Shown piece by piece: positions 35,098 to 47,688 of a stretch of DNA of 64,000 nucleotides. Numbering within the stretch: the stretch's first letter is position 1; the number at the start of each line of letters is the position of its first letter. The notes beneath the pieces are model-generated. The model saw nothing but the letters and a program-made list of their open reading frames with translations. It was not told the DNA's origin and did no database searches. The position numbers and the translations under genes were made by a program. Source of the DNA: Amoebophrya sp. A120 (taxonomy: Eukaryota > Sar > Dinophyceae > Syndiniales > Amoebophryaceae); the NCBI GenBank assembly GCA_905178155.1, contig CAJINV010000015.1, positions 1,175,495 to 1,239,494 of the forward strand, in the 5' to 3' direction.

Positions 35098-35830
35098 GAT
35101 ATTCCTTACAGTTCTCTCACGGTACGGCGACGCAGCAACGATCAGAACGGATCAATAGACGGTCGCGGCCCACCACCAAGACGAACTCGAAAGATCTTGT
35201 CTACAACTGTGAATTTGTAGATCCTTTTCTTTTGGGAAGACCTGTGAGAACGGGAAGATGAACCGCATCACACGAAAACTCGTGACGGTGACCTTGGCCT
35301 TGCCCTTGCGCAAAAACAAAAAGAAAAACACAAAAAAAACTGTCAAAACAATTCTAGAAGACAAAGGAAAAAAAAAGAGCTCAAACAAATTGGATTGATC
35401 TTGAAAAAGCGAAAATTTTTAGATGCATGTGGTGGTGGAACGACGAGTCTATTTTCTCCGCAAGAAGATCTTCCTGCGAACACGACGATTTTTTTCCTCG
35501 GCTAAAAACCCGTGCTTTCTTTACCTTGCGTAAAAAACCGAAAGACCACCGACGCCTGAGCCTATATCTTGTAGTTGTGCAGGTTTTATTTACACTTTTA
35601 CTTTTTCCCGTTCGAAAGACTGTACAGGAGTGATGCAGGTTCTAGACCTTCATCTTACGTACACCCATGTTGTCGCCTGGTGAGCAGATCTGGTATACTT
35701 GTTCTGGTCGTCTTCTCGTTAGATTTTGTTTTTGTCATTATGCCGGAAGAACTTGTGTCTGTGCCACAGCGACAGCACGGGTACTACGAGGTTTTTCTTG
35801 CACTCCTACTCTTCAGCACTTCTAAACCTA
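35098..35830. other. Intergenic gap between genes 5 and 4
   Basis: About 730 bp between the stop of gene 5 and the start of gene 4. No introner or ORF of note; purine runs near 35310-35370. Confidence 0.6.
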
Positions 35831-38800
35831 TCAAAACGGTTCTCTAATTTTCAGTCTTTTCAAATCTTGGTTCCACTCGAGCTTGTCAAATTTCACTAAT
35901 TCTGGTGGCGTTCTTTATGAAAGTGCACAACTCCCCCTCCCCCTCATTTGTATTGCATGAATAGCAATACAAGCACCAGCACACGTGGATGCTGTGCATG
36001 AGGAGTTCATGTGCTCAGTGTAGTACTGTTTGGACTTCCAAAATTTGTAATGCAAACAGTGCCACAGCCACAAGGCACAGGCAGCAATTGCAGTTAGGAT
36101 TTTGCAGCACAAATGAGGGCAGGGGGGAGTTGTGCACTCTCATATTCTTTCCAAGAAGGCAACAAGCTCCCGGCTTTCGTTGGCGTGGTAGAAGGGCACA
36201 TCTTGCACGGAAAAGTAGAATTCTTCGCCGTTGTGCTCTTTCTGCTCCAGCTCCTGGGAGTGAGCGAGGAGTCGGAGAATCGCCGCGAAGGCCGGGTAGT
36301 CGATGGTACTAGTTGTGGCACTTCTGCTTCGTGGTGTTAAAGAAGTTTTTATCTCACCTCCTCCGGGCGAAAATCCACCGTAAAAATTGTCAACACCTCG
36401 GGGGGTTGTTCCACGCGGTGTGTCCGTGCTGTTATAATCTTCTTGAGCGTCTTCATCGACTCCTCCTTTTGGATTATTCTTGTCGTTTCCTGTCCCCACG
36501 AGAATACTCTCCACGACCGCATCCGTGTACTTTTTGCTCAGCCCCGTCCGTAGTAGTAATTTCTCCCAACGTTCCGAATTCAAGGCTAAAACTGGAAAAT
36601 CGGATTCCTCCGAGTCGAAGTCGGCGAGTAAATTCCAAATGCTGAGATAAAACGCCGTTTCGTTCTCAGTCAAATTTTTTTCCGGAAGAGACTTGATGAG
36701 GTCTTTGATTCGGTTGCGGAAAAAATTCCTGTCGGTCGCGTAGTTGATCGAAGTAGTGAAAATGTTTGCGTTTTGGTCAAAAAAGTCCGTCACCTTGGCC
36801 GTTAAATGCTCGTAATTCACGTTAAATGTGCTGTCGGTTTGCACGCCGACGGAGGTCGACGTCGAGAGTGTTGGTGGTTTGTTGAGCGAAGTAGATGTCG
36901 TGCGGTCAGTAGCAGCTGTTTGTGATGGTACAACTGCTGCGGCTTTGGAACGCATCTCCTCTTCGGGGGGAATATTGATGGAAACCACAGGCATACTCGA
37001 TGAGGAGCAAGACGCCGCGGTCTTGTTACTGCGGCTTTGCGGCGACAAATTGTTGCTACTTCTCAATGCAGCTGCTGCGCCAGGTGGTCCTTCTGCAGCT
37101 CCCGCTGCGCCGCTAGAAATATTTCTACCCCCGTATGTCGGCGTGGCACCGGTACTCGTTGACTCGTACTGTGACACCCTGTTTTTCACCAAACCATCCT
37201 CGACCGCCCCTTCGCCGTAGTAAAATTCCCCGGTCGCGCCCCCGTCTGGATCCCACATGGAAATCTCGCTCAGCGGTTTCTTCATCTCTCCGCCTGCACT
37301 GTAGTCCAGCTCTTCCGCCTCCTGTACCTTGGACAAAAGCGCGGCTCTGAGTCGCCCGTCTTCCAGGTCTGTGTTAATGTGGTGTGCTGCAGAGGAGCTT
37401 CCGACTGCGCCGCGTGTTGAAGCAGGGTAGTTAGAAGTTGTTGCACTAGCAGCACCAGGTGTACTGCGTCCTGCAGGGGAGAAGTTGTTGTAGTTGTTTC
37501 CTATCGCAGAACGCTGCTGCTGATTCATCGAGAGTTGCTGATTGTTCTCCCTGCTAAAGCTCCTCTCGCCCACCATGTCACTCAGCATGTTCCCGATTCT
37601 CTGCTGATTGGTTATCAAATGCAAAAATGTCTGGGTCTGGAAGAATTCATGTTTGTCATGCTTGTCTGGCATGACTCTTAAATCTGTCATGCACGTTACC
37701 CAAGAGCTCCGTTTCTCTGTGATGCAGAGCCGCAGTTTGCCATGCAGAATAGGCAACACCTAGGAGCTCAGAAACTTGTCATGCTGAGCCAGTAATCGTA
37801 GCCTCATCATGAGACGCCGCCCAGCATCACAAGTTTCCAGACCCAGACATTTTTACTTTATTTGATATTGGTCAACGACAAACCAAACCCGGCCTCGAGG
37901 TTTCCGACGGGTAGAGCACACCGGGTCTGGAAGTTCTCCGACTGCATGGTACTCGTATGCATTGCAAATATGTCTGGGTCTGGAAGGATCCGAACTTGTG
38001 ATGCATGTTTCGGATCCTACAAAGATCTGTGATGCATAAACGTCCAAAAGGTGCCCACTTCTGGCCATGCTGAGAGGGCATTTCTCATGCAGAATACGCA
38101 TCACCAAGGAGCTGCAGAACCTGTGATGCTAGGCCCTGCATTCCAGGCGTGGGGGAGCTTGGAAAAACTGCATGACAAAATCGGAGTCTCCCAGACCCAG
38201 ACATATTTGCATTTGATAACTCGCCAACACTGACAAATTCGCCTCGATGCTTTGCTTCAGATACGGGATTCTTTCGTTCGCGGATAACGAGCGGAGCTCC
38301 GTGAACAAGAGGAAAAGCTTCTTGTGATTTTGCTTGAAAGACTCGAAATCCAAAAATTGCAGTAATTGCATGTACCGCAAATCTGATTCCTTCGAGTACT
38401 GACTGGGGTTTTTCGCGAATTCCTGCAGCGTCTCCTTCGCGATTTCGCTCAGGTGGTATGAGAGCGCACAACTCCCAATCCCACTCATTTGTCATGCAAA
38501 ATTATCCCAAATCCAGTATGTGCCTCTTGGCACTGTTTGCATGACAAGTTCTGGTAGCCCAAATTATAGCACTATACGTATACTCCATTGTAGATTTGTC
38601 ATGCAGAACAGGCATTCTTGCTGATGCTTGTATTGCCGGCCATGCTATACAAATGAGGGGGAGGCAGACGAGTTGCGCACTGTCATAAGTGGTCCGCTAT
38701 CCGGTACAGTTCGGTCAGCAAAATTTCCATTTCGTGCAGCAAATGCTGCACCGTGGAGTACAAATAGCAGATCAGAGGATCGCCCCCCAAAGCCGACAAC

Positions 38801-41223
38801 CGTGCGTAAATCTGGAGGATGGACAGAAAATACACTAAGTCGTCGCACTTTCGGAAAAAATCCAGGTACTGCGTCCGGACGATCAAAGCAGGGTCGGCGT
38901 TGATGGAAGATGCGCCACTGCTTGAACTCTGTGCCACAAGCAATATTCCCGACGCCTGGTGCCGGTATTTCGGTAACAAGCCCGATTCTTCGAATTCCAA
39001 GTGCACGTCCCAAGCGCGTTTCACGACGTTGAGAAACTCCTTGAAGGGGGGAAGTTGGTCGAATTTCTGTCGGTCTGGCTTGCGGTAGAAAAGGTCTTGG
39101 AGGATGTTGGCTGCTTTGTTCGCTCCTGCACCTAGAGAATTATCTCCTGTCGTATCGCCGTGGTCACCACCACCGTCCAGGTCGAGCTGTTCTTGTTTCT
39201 TCAGATTTTCCGCCCTTAATTTGTCCATTGAAGTCGGCTCAAAGTTGTACCCGGGTAAGTAGTCTCCGTTTATGTCCGCTTCGTTCAGATAACAGGGGTA
39301 TTCGGAGTCCTCTTCTACGTCTTGATGGTTCTTGTTATTGTTTCTCGAGGGGGAAGAAGTGTTGTTGTTGTTGACAGTAGAACTTTGATCTGTTTGATCC
39401 GTGTTTGTGTTCGAAATGTCGCGAGTTGCACCATTCTGCAGCTGAAGGGGAAGTGTTCCACCTGCTGTTCCGTTTTCTAAATTGTTCATCATCATTCCCG
39501 GCTGGTATTGTGGAAATTCGTCCGGGTGCGATATCCCCTCTGCGGTTTCCATCAGATTTCGAAAATGGTTGGTGCGCAGAAACAGATACAACAACTTCCC
39601 CACGTGCGTGTGCCACGCGAGAACATTCTTCGCGAGGTTTTTAGTCGATGGGGCACCATTTTTGTCTTTCTTTGCGATTCTGGAAGATGATGAAGTTACG
39701 CCAGTAATTGAGGAGCCCTGTTGGTCCCCAGCTGCACCTGAAGCGCTGCTTCCTACATTCCGGACCCGATCGCAATCTTGCTGGAACGCCTGGACCAAGG
39801 TGACCGCGTCGAAGCAGGGCAGCTGTTTGTCGTCGGAAACTACGTTGGCGATAGTGAACAGCATGATCGGCAAACACGACTGCGATATCAACTCCTTGCC
39901 GATGGTCAGAATCTGATCCAGAACGTTGCTCGTATTGACAGTCGATGTGTTGATCTTGTTGTAAAACTTTTCCACATGTTCGGAAAAATGCGCTATCGCA
40001 ACGCCAAAATTGTTTTCCTTCCCGTTTTTAAACAACTTCGGGCGCATCAGTAACTGTCGGGAGAATTCGATGTGGTTTTTTATCTCCACCACGTTCTCAT
40101 AATCCGTTTTCGTCGTTTTAATCTCGTTCGCCTTGGGCAACGACTGCAGCCACTGCTTCAAGTACTCTGTCACCATGGTCTATCCCACGAAAAAACTGCT
40201 TCACCGTGATGATTTTGCAAGATCTGCATCACAAGTTTGCTACACATGACAAAGAAAACTTGGCATGCGTGCTTCCTAAGGGAAAACACAGCTAAAAATC
40301 CAATGTCTTGCATGTGTAGCAAGACAAACACATTCGCGTTCCGTTCTATGCATCACAAGTTTACAGTGAAACAGTTTTTTCTTGCGATAGGGTCAACGTG
40401 TCGTTCCGCGCTTCCTCCCCCCCGGACCAGATTTCCTGCAGTAGATTTTTCGTCCTCTTCTCTTGGTTATCAAATGCAAATATCTCTGGGTCTGAAAATT
40501 TGTGATGCTAAAATGTGCAAGAGGAAAACACTTCCTTATGCAGGACAGCATGACAAGTTTGCAGAACGCTTTCCCATACGAACTCCGCGTGAGAAACTGC
40601 GTTTTTGTGTGACACGAGAGGCTTCTACCACTTTTATTGTTGGTCGCGCAATACAAATTTCACAGGAATGCAAGATCAGCATTACAAGTTCCATCTTTCC
40701 AGACCCAGACATATTTGCATTTGGTATTGGTAGTGGTGGAGGAAATGGTAGGCGGAGATCACATCGGTGTCGGTGCCTGATTTCAGCGTCCTTAAATGCG
40801 TCGTTTTGTCCGGCGCGACGGCTTATCAAATGTCAAAATGTCTGGGTCTGGAAGAATGCAAGTTTGTCATGCTTGTCTCGCATGACTCTGGAATCTATCA
40901 TGCATGAGCAGGAAAGCAGCCTCTTACCTGTCATGCAAAAACGCAGTTTGTCATGCGGGAGGCGAAACACATAGGAGCTAAGAAACTTGTCATGCGTGGC
41001 TGCGTAACGCAGTGTGCCCACCATGCACAAACTAGAATTACAAGTTCCCTAACCCAGACATATTTGCAATGCATACGGCTTCAAAGTCCTTCTGGAAAAA
41101 CTTCGCGAACAGCTCCTGAATCAGCTTCCGCTGCTGCTTCTTCTTCTCGTTGGTATCCCGGTACGTCTCCAGGGCGCCCCAGGCCGCGCCGCCGATAACG
41201 ACAGACTCGATGACGCCAGTCAT
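35831..41223 (-). CDS. Gene 5: 1,219-residue protein of unknown function
   Basis: Eight exons: 41223-41076, 40823-40727, 40467-40390, 40180-38688, 38456-38219, 37955-37868, 37612-36145, 35915-35831. All seven introns are introners (three families), and excision gives exactly 1,220 codons with a TGA at 35831. The N-terminus is a glycine-rich short hydrophobic turn followed by a basic coiled coil (DTNEKKKQQRKLIQELF). The first large exon is mostly helical (LVTEYLKQWLQSLP; DAVTLVQAFQQD) with a disordered Ser/Asn linker, then more helices; the second large exon is disordered, then a helical segment (FFDQNANIFTTSINYATD) and a C-terminal helix containing EWNQDLKRLKI. Helical repeats separated by low complexity suggest a scaffold or trafficking factor, but no family is recognised. 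Gene 4 starts about 730 bases downstream on the same strand. Confidence 0.85.
35916..36144. mobile_element. Introner G, gene 5 intron 7
   Basis: 229 bp, family G. Perfect TSD TTCTT (35911-35915, 36145-36149). Excision joins VAFLER to TPPELVK. Confidence 0.93.
37613..37867. mobile_element. Introner A, gene 5 intron 6
   Basis: 255 bp, family A, right TIR with an extra TTTAT. Perfect TSD TTGGT (37608-37612, 37868-37872). Excision joins FGLSLT to NQQRIGN. Confidence 0.93.
37956..38218. mobile_element. Introner A, gene 5 intron 5
   Basis: 263 bp, family A. Perfect TSD ACTCG (37951-37955, 38219-38223). Excision joins LSVLAS to TMQSENF. Confidence 0.93.
38457..38687. mobile_element. Introner G, gene 5 intron 4
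   Basis: 231 bp, family G, second copy in the same gene. TSD GGTGG (38452-38456) and AGTGG (38688-38692). Excision joins YRIADH to LSEIAKE. Confidence 0.91.
40181..40389. mobile_element. Introner E, gene 5 intron 3
   Basis: 209 bp, family E. TSD TGGTC (40176-40180) and GGGTC (40390-40394). Excision joins ARNDTLT to the VTEYLKQ exon, so the ATG at 40176 is not the gene start. Confidence 0.91.
40468..40726. mobile_element. Introner A, gene 5 intron 2
   Basis: 259 bp, family A, right end GGTA instead of GATA. Perfect TSD TTGGT (40463-40467, 40727-40731). Excision joins FLHHYQ to EKRTKNL. Confidence 0.92.
40824..41075. mobile_element. Introner A, gene 5 intron 1
   Basis: 252 bp, family A. Perfect TSD CGGCT (40819-40823, 41076-41080). 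Excision joins KDFEA to VAPDKTT. Confidence 0.93.
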
Positions 41224-43470
41224 GGTTGTGGAGATTGATGATGATGATGAGGGTAGTGGAAACTAGAACTACACAGCACCAGCAGCACTTAAGTACTACT
41301 CAGGTGACGGAAACAAGCGAAGGCGACTCCGGTCGATGTGCAGCTTGGCACGCGATCTACTGTTGTCGGGTCTGTTGAATCAAGGTGCAGAGCCGGACGG
41401 AGAGGACACCGACCACGGCGGAGCAGACGGGTGGTCAGCAGGATTGTGCGCATCATAATGGAAAGAAAATGCAAGCATCTCTTGCGAAAAGAAAAAACTG
41501 ATCGGCAGGGTAGAAATAAATGATCGCTAGAACAACTTCAAATGCTGCGGAGGTGAGGGGGTGAATATTGTTGTACTCGTACCTTTAGACATCGAAAAAA
41601 TCATACACAACTAACTTTACTGTTTTACAAGGAGGGCCTGTGCGTTTTTCCTTGATTACCTTGTCGTGAAGCAAGTTGTGCTATGTCAAAACAAAAAAAT
41701 TGGAAATGACGCATGGTACACCTTCTGCCGCTCGGTTCTTTCTTCGTCTGCACTCGACTCAAACATTCTCAACACAACCCGGTCGGTTAGGATCTTAGAT
41801 TTATTGTAGTTCCGGGTGCAATTCCTGTCAGCACTAGGTGCTAGCTGTGAAGAACAGTAATGTTGATAGTTCTTCAGTATGCCGTGTCAAAAGTGTCCGG
41901 GGAGGGTCGCCGGGCGACCTCCTTCTTTGCTCCTGCATCGCAGCTGCGACACTGATGCTTGTTTTACTCTTCTATACAATGTGAAAAAAAAGGGTTCGTT
42001 TTACTGGAAACTCTTTATCATGTATCCCTTGTGAAAAAAACGCTTCAGCTCTTCACGTGGCTTGGCCAGCACTGCTTTGTATTCATCTTGTAATGAAACT
42101 CTACTGAAATAAGGAGATACATCATATATAAAATCAAAAACAAGTTTGAATTCTGTTGAAATAGAAGAAATGCGTGGTGTAAATAGAAACTACCCTAATC
42201 TGGTAACATCTTCGTTCTTTATTCTTCAGCCTGAAACTGCGCAACTTCCTTTTTAAACTACTTACACGCATCGGCGGCGGAGTGGCGTGAGTGAAATACA
42301 GCAACTTTGTGCCGTTGTTCGAAGCAAGAGCATTTTATTTTCTTCATCATAATGAAAAAACCCTATAAAACGCCAGACGTCGAGCAATGCCTCTCTTCCT
42401 TGCCGTAAGAAACCTGAGAGGAAAATTGAGTCAGGTGAACGTCTAGGTATTGATGCCAATGGCAAAGACGATAGAAAAGATATAGGAAAGGTAAAATATT
42501 GAATCGAAACCATGAGCGCGGTTGCACTTTGACAACTCGAGGATTTTTCGTTGCTGGTAAACTGGAAAAAAAACTCAATAAGAAAAAAGACACCTACGGA
42601 AGAAACCAAAAAAAGAAGAATACGGATCTGACACAGACTTTTCAAGAAGTTTTCGCCCCAACAAAAGGGAATTGAAAAACAAAATAAAGAAGAAAAATGT
42701 ACTATAATGCTGCAGCGTTTGCTTCGTCGCAGTATTCTGCTAAAAATCCGTAGCGCCATTTCTGTTTTTCGCTGCCTGTAAGGGCTTGACTCAGCTGGTC
42801 TCGTTGGACCATGCAAAGATGTCTGTGCCTGGAATTCCGATTAAATGTCAGCGAAACAAATATCTTTTCTTTTCTCGATAATCTGCAGCTTACTTGACCC
42901 TTTTTCATGCTGTAAAACGAAAATCAAATATCAGATTAATATCAAACGAAATCTATCTTGTTTGTTTGTTAGTGATGGAATCGTGGTTTCCGTGTGAAGG
43001 ATTTACCTTCTTCTCACGATGCTAGTGTTAGTTCTATCTTGCGCCCGTTGCATTGTAAATTCTCGAGCAAACGAAAAACAAACCGTGGATCAAATAGTAA
43101 ATATAGTGCGTGACATCAACATCAACGTGATTGAAACTACCTACATCATATCTGAAACGTCATAAGGTCATATCCTTGTAAGTGTACGCTTACGCACGGC
43201 CGAATCTGGCGACGTAGCTCTTAGGCGTAGAAGGTTGCTTTCTTTCTTTCTTTCATTGCCTGGGCAGGGCGTCAAAGGTTCAAGGCCCAAAAAAAAAACC
43301 ATCTTTCATCACATGCTCTTTTTCATCGCCTCCAGCAATAGTAACGATCTAAATATGAATAAATTTCTACCGTAAAAAGCAAGTGCTTCGGTGTCATTAC
43401 CACTAGGAAGTCAGAAGATCGCCTGGTGAGCGTCGACTTCAGGAAACCCACGTCATCTTCAAATCCATCG
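41224..43470. other. Intergenic gap
   Basis: No supported gene. A 184-codon minus ORF at 42262-42816 is Phe/Ser-rich without recognisable domains. A CTTT microsatellite lies near 43240. Confidence 0.55.
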
Positions 43471-46400
43471 CTACGCCGCAACCGTGCCAACGGCACAATT
43501 CGCAGAAGCCGCCAGTGCCTGTTTCTGCTCCACGCCGGATTTTCCCACGAGCGAAATCTGCTGACTCAGTTGCTCGTTCTGCCACCTGAGTTCCTCATTC
43601 TGCTTCCACAAGGAAGCGATTTTCTTTTCGGACTTCTTCTGCGACGTCGCCATGCGAATGAGCTCCTTGTCCTGCTCGTTCTTCGTGTTGTCGGTCTGGG
43701 GCACGAGCTGTTCCTTGTAAAATTTGTTGGTCTGCAGCAGTTCCTTGTTTTCCTTCTCTAATTGCGAGTTCCGCGTGAAGAGCTTTTCCAAAGTGGCAGA
43801 CGTAGTACTGCAAGAAGTAGTAGAAATGCCGTGTAGTAGTTGTTCCTCTCCTTCCTGAGGTAGGACTACTTCATCAGTTGGCGAAGATGCATCAACCGCC
43901 TTGTTGGAAGGAGTCGGCTCGGTGAGATTATCGTCATCCTCTCCAACCCCCAACTCCGCCAATTCCTCCGCAGAAAGCAGCGTATGGATTGCAAATATGT
44001 CTGGGCCTGGAAGAGTCTGGGATTGTCATGCACATTTTGCGTGACCAGTGAGGTCTGTGATGCTGGTGCTAGCATCACAGATTTTTTGAGAGCTTCTTGA
44101 TGCTAATTACGCATCAGAAATGCCCTCTTCGCGTGCCAAGAACTGACTCCTCTTGCTGCTCATGCAACACAGATATTTTTAGAATCCGCAGACAGCATTA
44201 CAATTTGCACTCTTCCAGACCCAGACATTTTTGCATTTGATACAGCGAAATTTTCGCCATTTCGCCGTCGTGGGTGACACTCACCACTGCGGTTTTCTGT
44301 TTATATCCTGTGCAAAAGTATCGTACTCGTAGTAATCGCAGTCATGCATTACAAATCTCGATCCCAAGGCAAAACAGCATGACAAACTCCATTTCTCACG
44401 CTGAGTGAATTTGTCATTCGATTTCTACTAGTACGATACGTTTGCAATGCATAGTTTAGAAGAAGAAGCAACTGCAACTGTTTGTTGTCTCTTGCTAGAA
44501 CTTCTATCCGCGTCGTCGCAGGACCCGGCCGAAGAACTTGTTTCAACACAGCTTTTGCTCGTCGTGGCGCTGGTGCTGTATTTCACCAGGTCAAGGAAGT
44601 TTTTGTTCTCTAATTCAATCGCGGTCGGAGCACCACTTGCACTGGAGGTTCTATTGCTCAACAAAGAAGATGGTGGTCCAACTCCACTACCTCCGAGCAC
44701 TGCCCGGGGCTCCTTTCTGTTTGCGACATCCGCTGCCAACTTCTTCCCAGCGAGGGTTGCAATGTGGCAGTTGGCGAGCAAACAGGGGGAGGAAGATTCA
44801 TCTTGCCGCGATGTGGATATTAATGTTGATACAGCACTAGTTGTACAACCGGGTTGCACAGTGCCGGTCGAAGAACTACTACTCGAGGGATAATTCTTTT
44901 TCCCACCTCTCTTCAAAATTGCCAGTTTGCTGTCTGGTTTAGAGGTAGTGTTTATCAACTGCAAATATGTCTGGGTCTGGGGGATTGTGAAGTTATTTGT
45001 AATGCTCTGCTAACAGGAGAGAAAGATCTGTCATGCATGTTGCGCTAACAAGCTATTTTTTTGTGATGCAAAAACGCAGTTTGTCATGCAGTTTACGCAA
45101 GACCAAGTCGCTCAGAAACTTGTCATGCGCGTTCCCATATTGTAGGTTGCTGATGATTCGCAAACTAGCATCAGAAATTTCCAGACCCAGACATATTTGC
45201 AATGCATACTGTTTTCCTCGGCGCAACTCGTCGTACTCGAGTAGCAATCGTTCTCGGAGTTTGTCTTGCTGGAAGTAGAGGAACTGGCCACGTTCAATTT
45301 GCTGTTTTTTGCCGTCGAAGCCGCTGTTGTGGTTGTTTTAGAAGATTCTTGACTCAGCAAATACACACTTCCCGAGTGGTTTGTTCTGGTAGAAGTGGTT
45401 TTTGGTGTTGCGCTAGAAGTGGAACTGGAATTTTTCTTGTTGTTCCCCTTTGAAGATGACGACGAGCTTTCTTCCTCGCTCAGCTTCGGCGCTTTAATAC
45501 TTGTTTCGACACCGGAAGTAGACGCACCTACTAATCCCGCTCCACTTGAACCTCGTTCACTTTTCGCCGTCATGTTTTGTATCAAAGTGAAAAATCCCCC
45601 CTCCCCATATCGAGACAAAGTCTCTGATGCTGGATCTCCGTACACAAATGCGCGCTGTCTTGCATCAAGGCATCGCAGCCAGATCCTCAGCCTAGGTAGG
45701 TGCGTTTGGCGGGTTTAGTTGTTTAGCATTGCAAACTGCTGTCCCCTGGGCCTAACAGCATGCCAAATCGCTTCCATAATGGCGTGGAAGTCTCTGCACT
45801 TGTCTTCTTGCAAGACAGACGTGATTTGTGGTCTCAAATCAGCAACACAAATTTTTGAAAACATGCCTTTTCGACGATATGGGGAGGGGGGATTTTTCCT
45901 TGTAATATTTTGCTGGATGTCCTTCAGCGCCTTCCGCAGTTTCTTATCAACTGTAAAAATGTCTGGGTCTGGAAGAATGCATGTTTGTCATGCTTGTCTG
46001 GCATGACTCTTAAATCTGTCATGCACGTTACCCAAGAGCCCCGTTTTTCTGTCATGCAGAAACGCAGTTTGTCATGCAGAATAGGCAACACGTAGAAGCT
46101 CAGAAACTTGTCATGCTGAGCCAGCACTTATGACCTCCTCATGATACGTCACGCAGCATCACAGGTTTCCAGACCCAGACATATTTGCAATGCATATTTC
46201 TCTTTCAAGGTCAAATTGTCCTTCTGCAGCTTGTATGAACTGCAAAACTTGTAATATCGCACTCGTAGTAATTGCAGTCATGCATCACAAGTCTTTTTCT
46301 TAGGGTAAATCCGCATTGCAAATTTTATTTCTCATCATGCTGAGGAAATTTGTAATGCATTCATACGAGTAGGATAGATACTTTTGCAATTCATAGCTTG

Positions 46401-46702
46401 TCCCGCTCGGATTTCTGCGTGGTCAGCATGTCCTCCAGCCTCTCCTCCTTCCTCGCCCACGCGCGCTTCTCCGAGTTTGCTTCCTCCAACTTTTTGTCCA
46501 TGAAGTTTTTCACGAGCAGCCGGAGCTCCATCAGCGCAACGGCCTCGTCTTTGACTTCTTGCTTCTTCATCACGTCACTCTCGATCAAGCTAGACATGTC
46601 GGCAATCAGTGCGCGGCAGGAATGGTACGGAAAAGTTGTGCTGTTGGGGGTGGCGTTTTTTCGGGAAAGAAAGTTATGTAAACTCAAGCTGTATAGCTTC
46701 AT
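43471..46702 (-). CDS. Gene 6: Ser-rich protein with two coiled coils, up to 597 residues
   Basis: Seven exons: 46702-46396, 46233-46197, 45944-45908, 45579-45209, 44952-44454, 44303-44243, 43982-43471; six introners of families A, C and F. The joined frame is exactly 598 codons if started at the ATG at 46702, with an alternative, perhaps more likely, ATG at 46597 that begins just before the first coiled coil (MSSLIESDVMKKQEVKDE). Order: coiled coil rich in Lys/Glu (about residues 40-130, crossing three introner junctions with heptads intact), a long Ser/Thr/Asn-rich linker, then a second coiled coil near the end (LEKLFTRNSQLEKENKELL). No membrane segment or catalytic motif. The intact heptad pattern across junctions at 46234 and 45945 is independent support for exact removal of those introners. 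Likely structural or scaffold; unnamed. Confidence 0.82.
43983..44242. mobile_element. Introner A, gene 6 intron 6
   Basis: 260 bp, family A. Perfect TSD CAGCG (43978-43982, 44243-44247). Excision joins MAKISL to LSAEELA. Confidence 0.93.
44304..44453. mobile_element. Introner F, gene 6 intron 5
   Basis: 150 bp, the shortest element, family F. Perfect TSD GTTTA (44299-44303, 44454-44458). Excision joins ASSSK to QKTAVVS. Confidence 0.93.
44953..45208. mobile_element. Introner A, gene 6 intron 4
   Basis: 256 bp, family A. TSD GTGTT (44948-44952) and CTGTT (45209-45213). Excision joins SCAEEN to TSKPDSK through one Ser/Thr codon. Confidence 0.91.
45580..45907. mobile_element. Introner C, gene 6 intron 3
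   Basis: 328 bp, family C. Perfect TSD TTTTG (45575-45579, 45908-45912). Excision joins LKDIQQ to NMTAKSE. Confidence 0.93.
45945..46196. mobile_element. Introner A, gene 6 intron 2
   Basis: 252 bp, family A. Perfect TSD TTTCT (45940-45944, 46197-46201). Excision joins LTLKEK to LRKALKD, keeping coiled-coil heptads. Confidence 0.94.
46234..46395. mobile_element. Introner F, gene 6 intron 1
   Basis: 162 bp, family F. Perfect TSD GCTTG (46229-46233, 46396-46400). Excision joins KSERDK to LQKDNLT. Confidence 0.93.
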
Positions 46703-47310
46703 GCTACAAAACTTGCTGATAAATTCAGTAAGTATGATGGCCCCTAGTGCAACTACTGTGTCTCAGGTGCCTGCAGCTTCCGATATAAGTTTTCACTATG
46801 ATAAACGTAAACGTCGCGGAAGTAGGGATAATACTTTAGCCTGTCCGGAAAAAGAAATGTGAGAACCAAGCTCGCGCTAAGTGGAAGAAAATGAAAATGC
46901 GTGGCAAATACAATAAGAAATCGAAACTCATACAAGCGTAAGAGTGAAACTTGTCTCTGTAGGTACAACAAACAGCTGCCTGTCCTGTGTGTTTTGGTTT
47001 TGGATGAGAATGTTGAAAATGAATTGCAATTTCTTTCGTTCTCTTTTATGGCTTTCAGAATCGAGAAAGCCACTTGAAGCGCAACACGAGCGGACGAAGA
47101 TAGGGCCGCTATAGGTTTGTCAGAACCGACGAAATTTCCAAACACAAGTTCTTGCAGATCATACTTCAGAAACAAGCTTTACCTACTAGTTGTTTATCAC
47201 AAGAAAATACGGAAGCAAGCAGAAGACACAGAAGCACTAACCCGGAAGATGGACAACCACACAAGAGTACTACTACACGACACGGCGCCAAGATAATAAT
47301 TTCGTTGCCA

Positions 47311-47688
47311 TCAGCCGATGTAGTTGAAACTGAAAGAAACGAAGAAGTTTTGCAAACCACAAACGCCACCCAACAGCACAACAATCGAAGAAAATCTCTT
47401 TTCCAACGCATACCACACGTCTTTGGGGTTGAGAGACGACGACACTGCGTTCGACGAAGACGAACTGCTTTTTGACGTAGTTCCGCCGGCGCTAAGTTGT
47501 AGCACGCCTGGAGATGTTGATCCCGCCGCCACCGCTCGGGCCGACGCGAACAGCGCGGCCGAATGGGAAGAAGTACTAGAGGCAAAAGTACCGCTGCCGT
47601 TCTTGCTACCACCGGCAGTAAGAGCCAGTAGGCTATTTTCGCCCGAACTTGTTCCGGACGAAATCGTAGCACCACTGTAGGGGAATGG
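47311..47688 (-). CDS. Possible exon, Ser/Gly/Ala-rich, of an unresolved gene
   Basis: On the minus strand a pyrimidine run ending CCCCTACAG at about 47689 looks like a conventional 3' splice site. Downstream the frame reads a Ser/Gly/Thr-rich segment (GATISSGTSSGENS) and then a more ordered piece (NPKDVWYALEKRF) before a stop at 47311. The style matches genes 6 and 9. The opposite strand is also open over much of this stretch, so coding strand is not certain. It may belong with the coiled-coil exon at 48.5-48.7 kb. Confidence 0.35.
   Translation of the reverse strand, partial: PFPYSGATISSGTSSGENSLLALTAGGSKNGSGTFASSTSSHSAALFASARAVAAGSTSPGVLQLSAGGTTSKSSSSSSNAVSSSLNPKDVWYALEKRFSSIVVLLGGVCGLQNFFVSFSFNYIG

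Noticed and set aside
40176-40180. ATG at 40176 as the start of a separate gene
   Set aside because: The ATG overlaps a TSD; excising the introner at 40181 continues the frame upstream through three more exons to the ATG at 41223, giving an exact codon count.
42262-42816. 184-codon ORF on the minus strand
   Set aside because: Phe/Ser/Leu-rich without domain pattern, no splice context, and surrounded by non-coding AT-rich sequence; likely chance.
47324-47680. Plus-strand 118-codon ORF
   Set aside because: Opposite strand has a pyrimidine tract plus CAG acceptor and the Ser-rich style of neighbouring genes; I list the minus reading as tentative instead.
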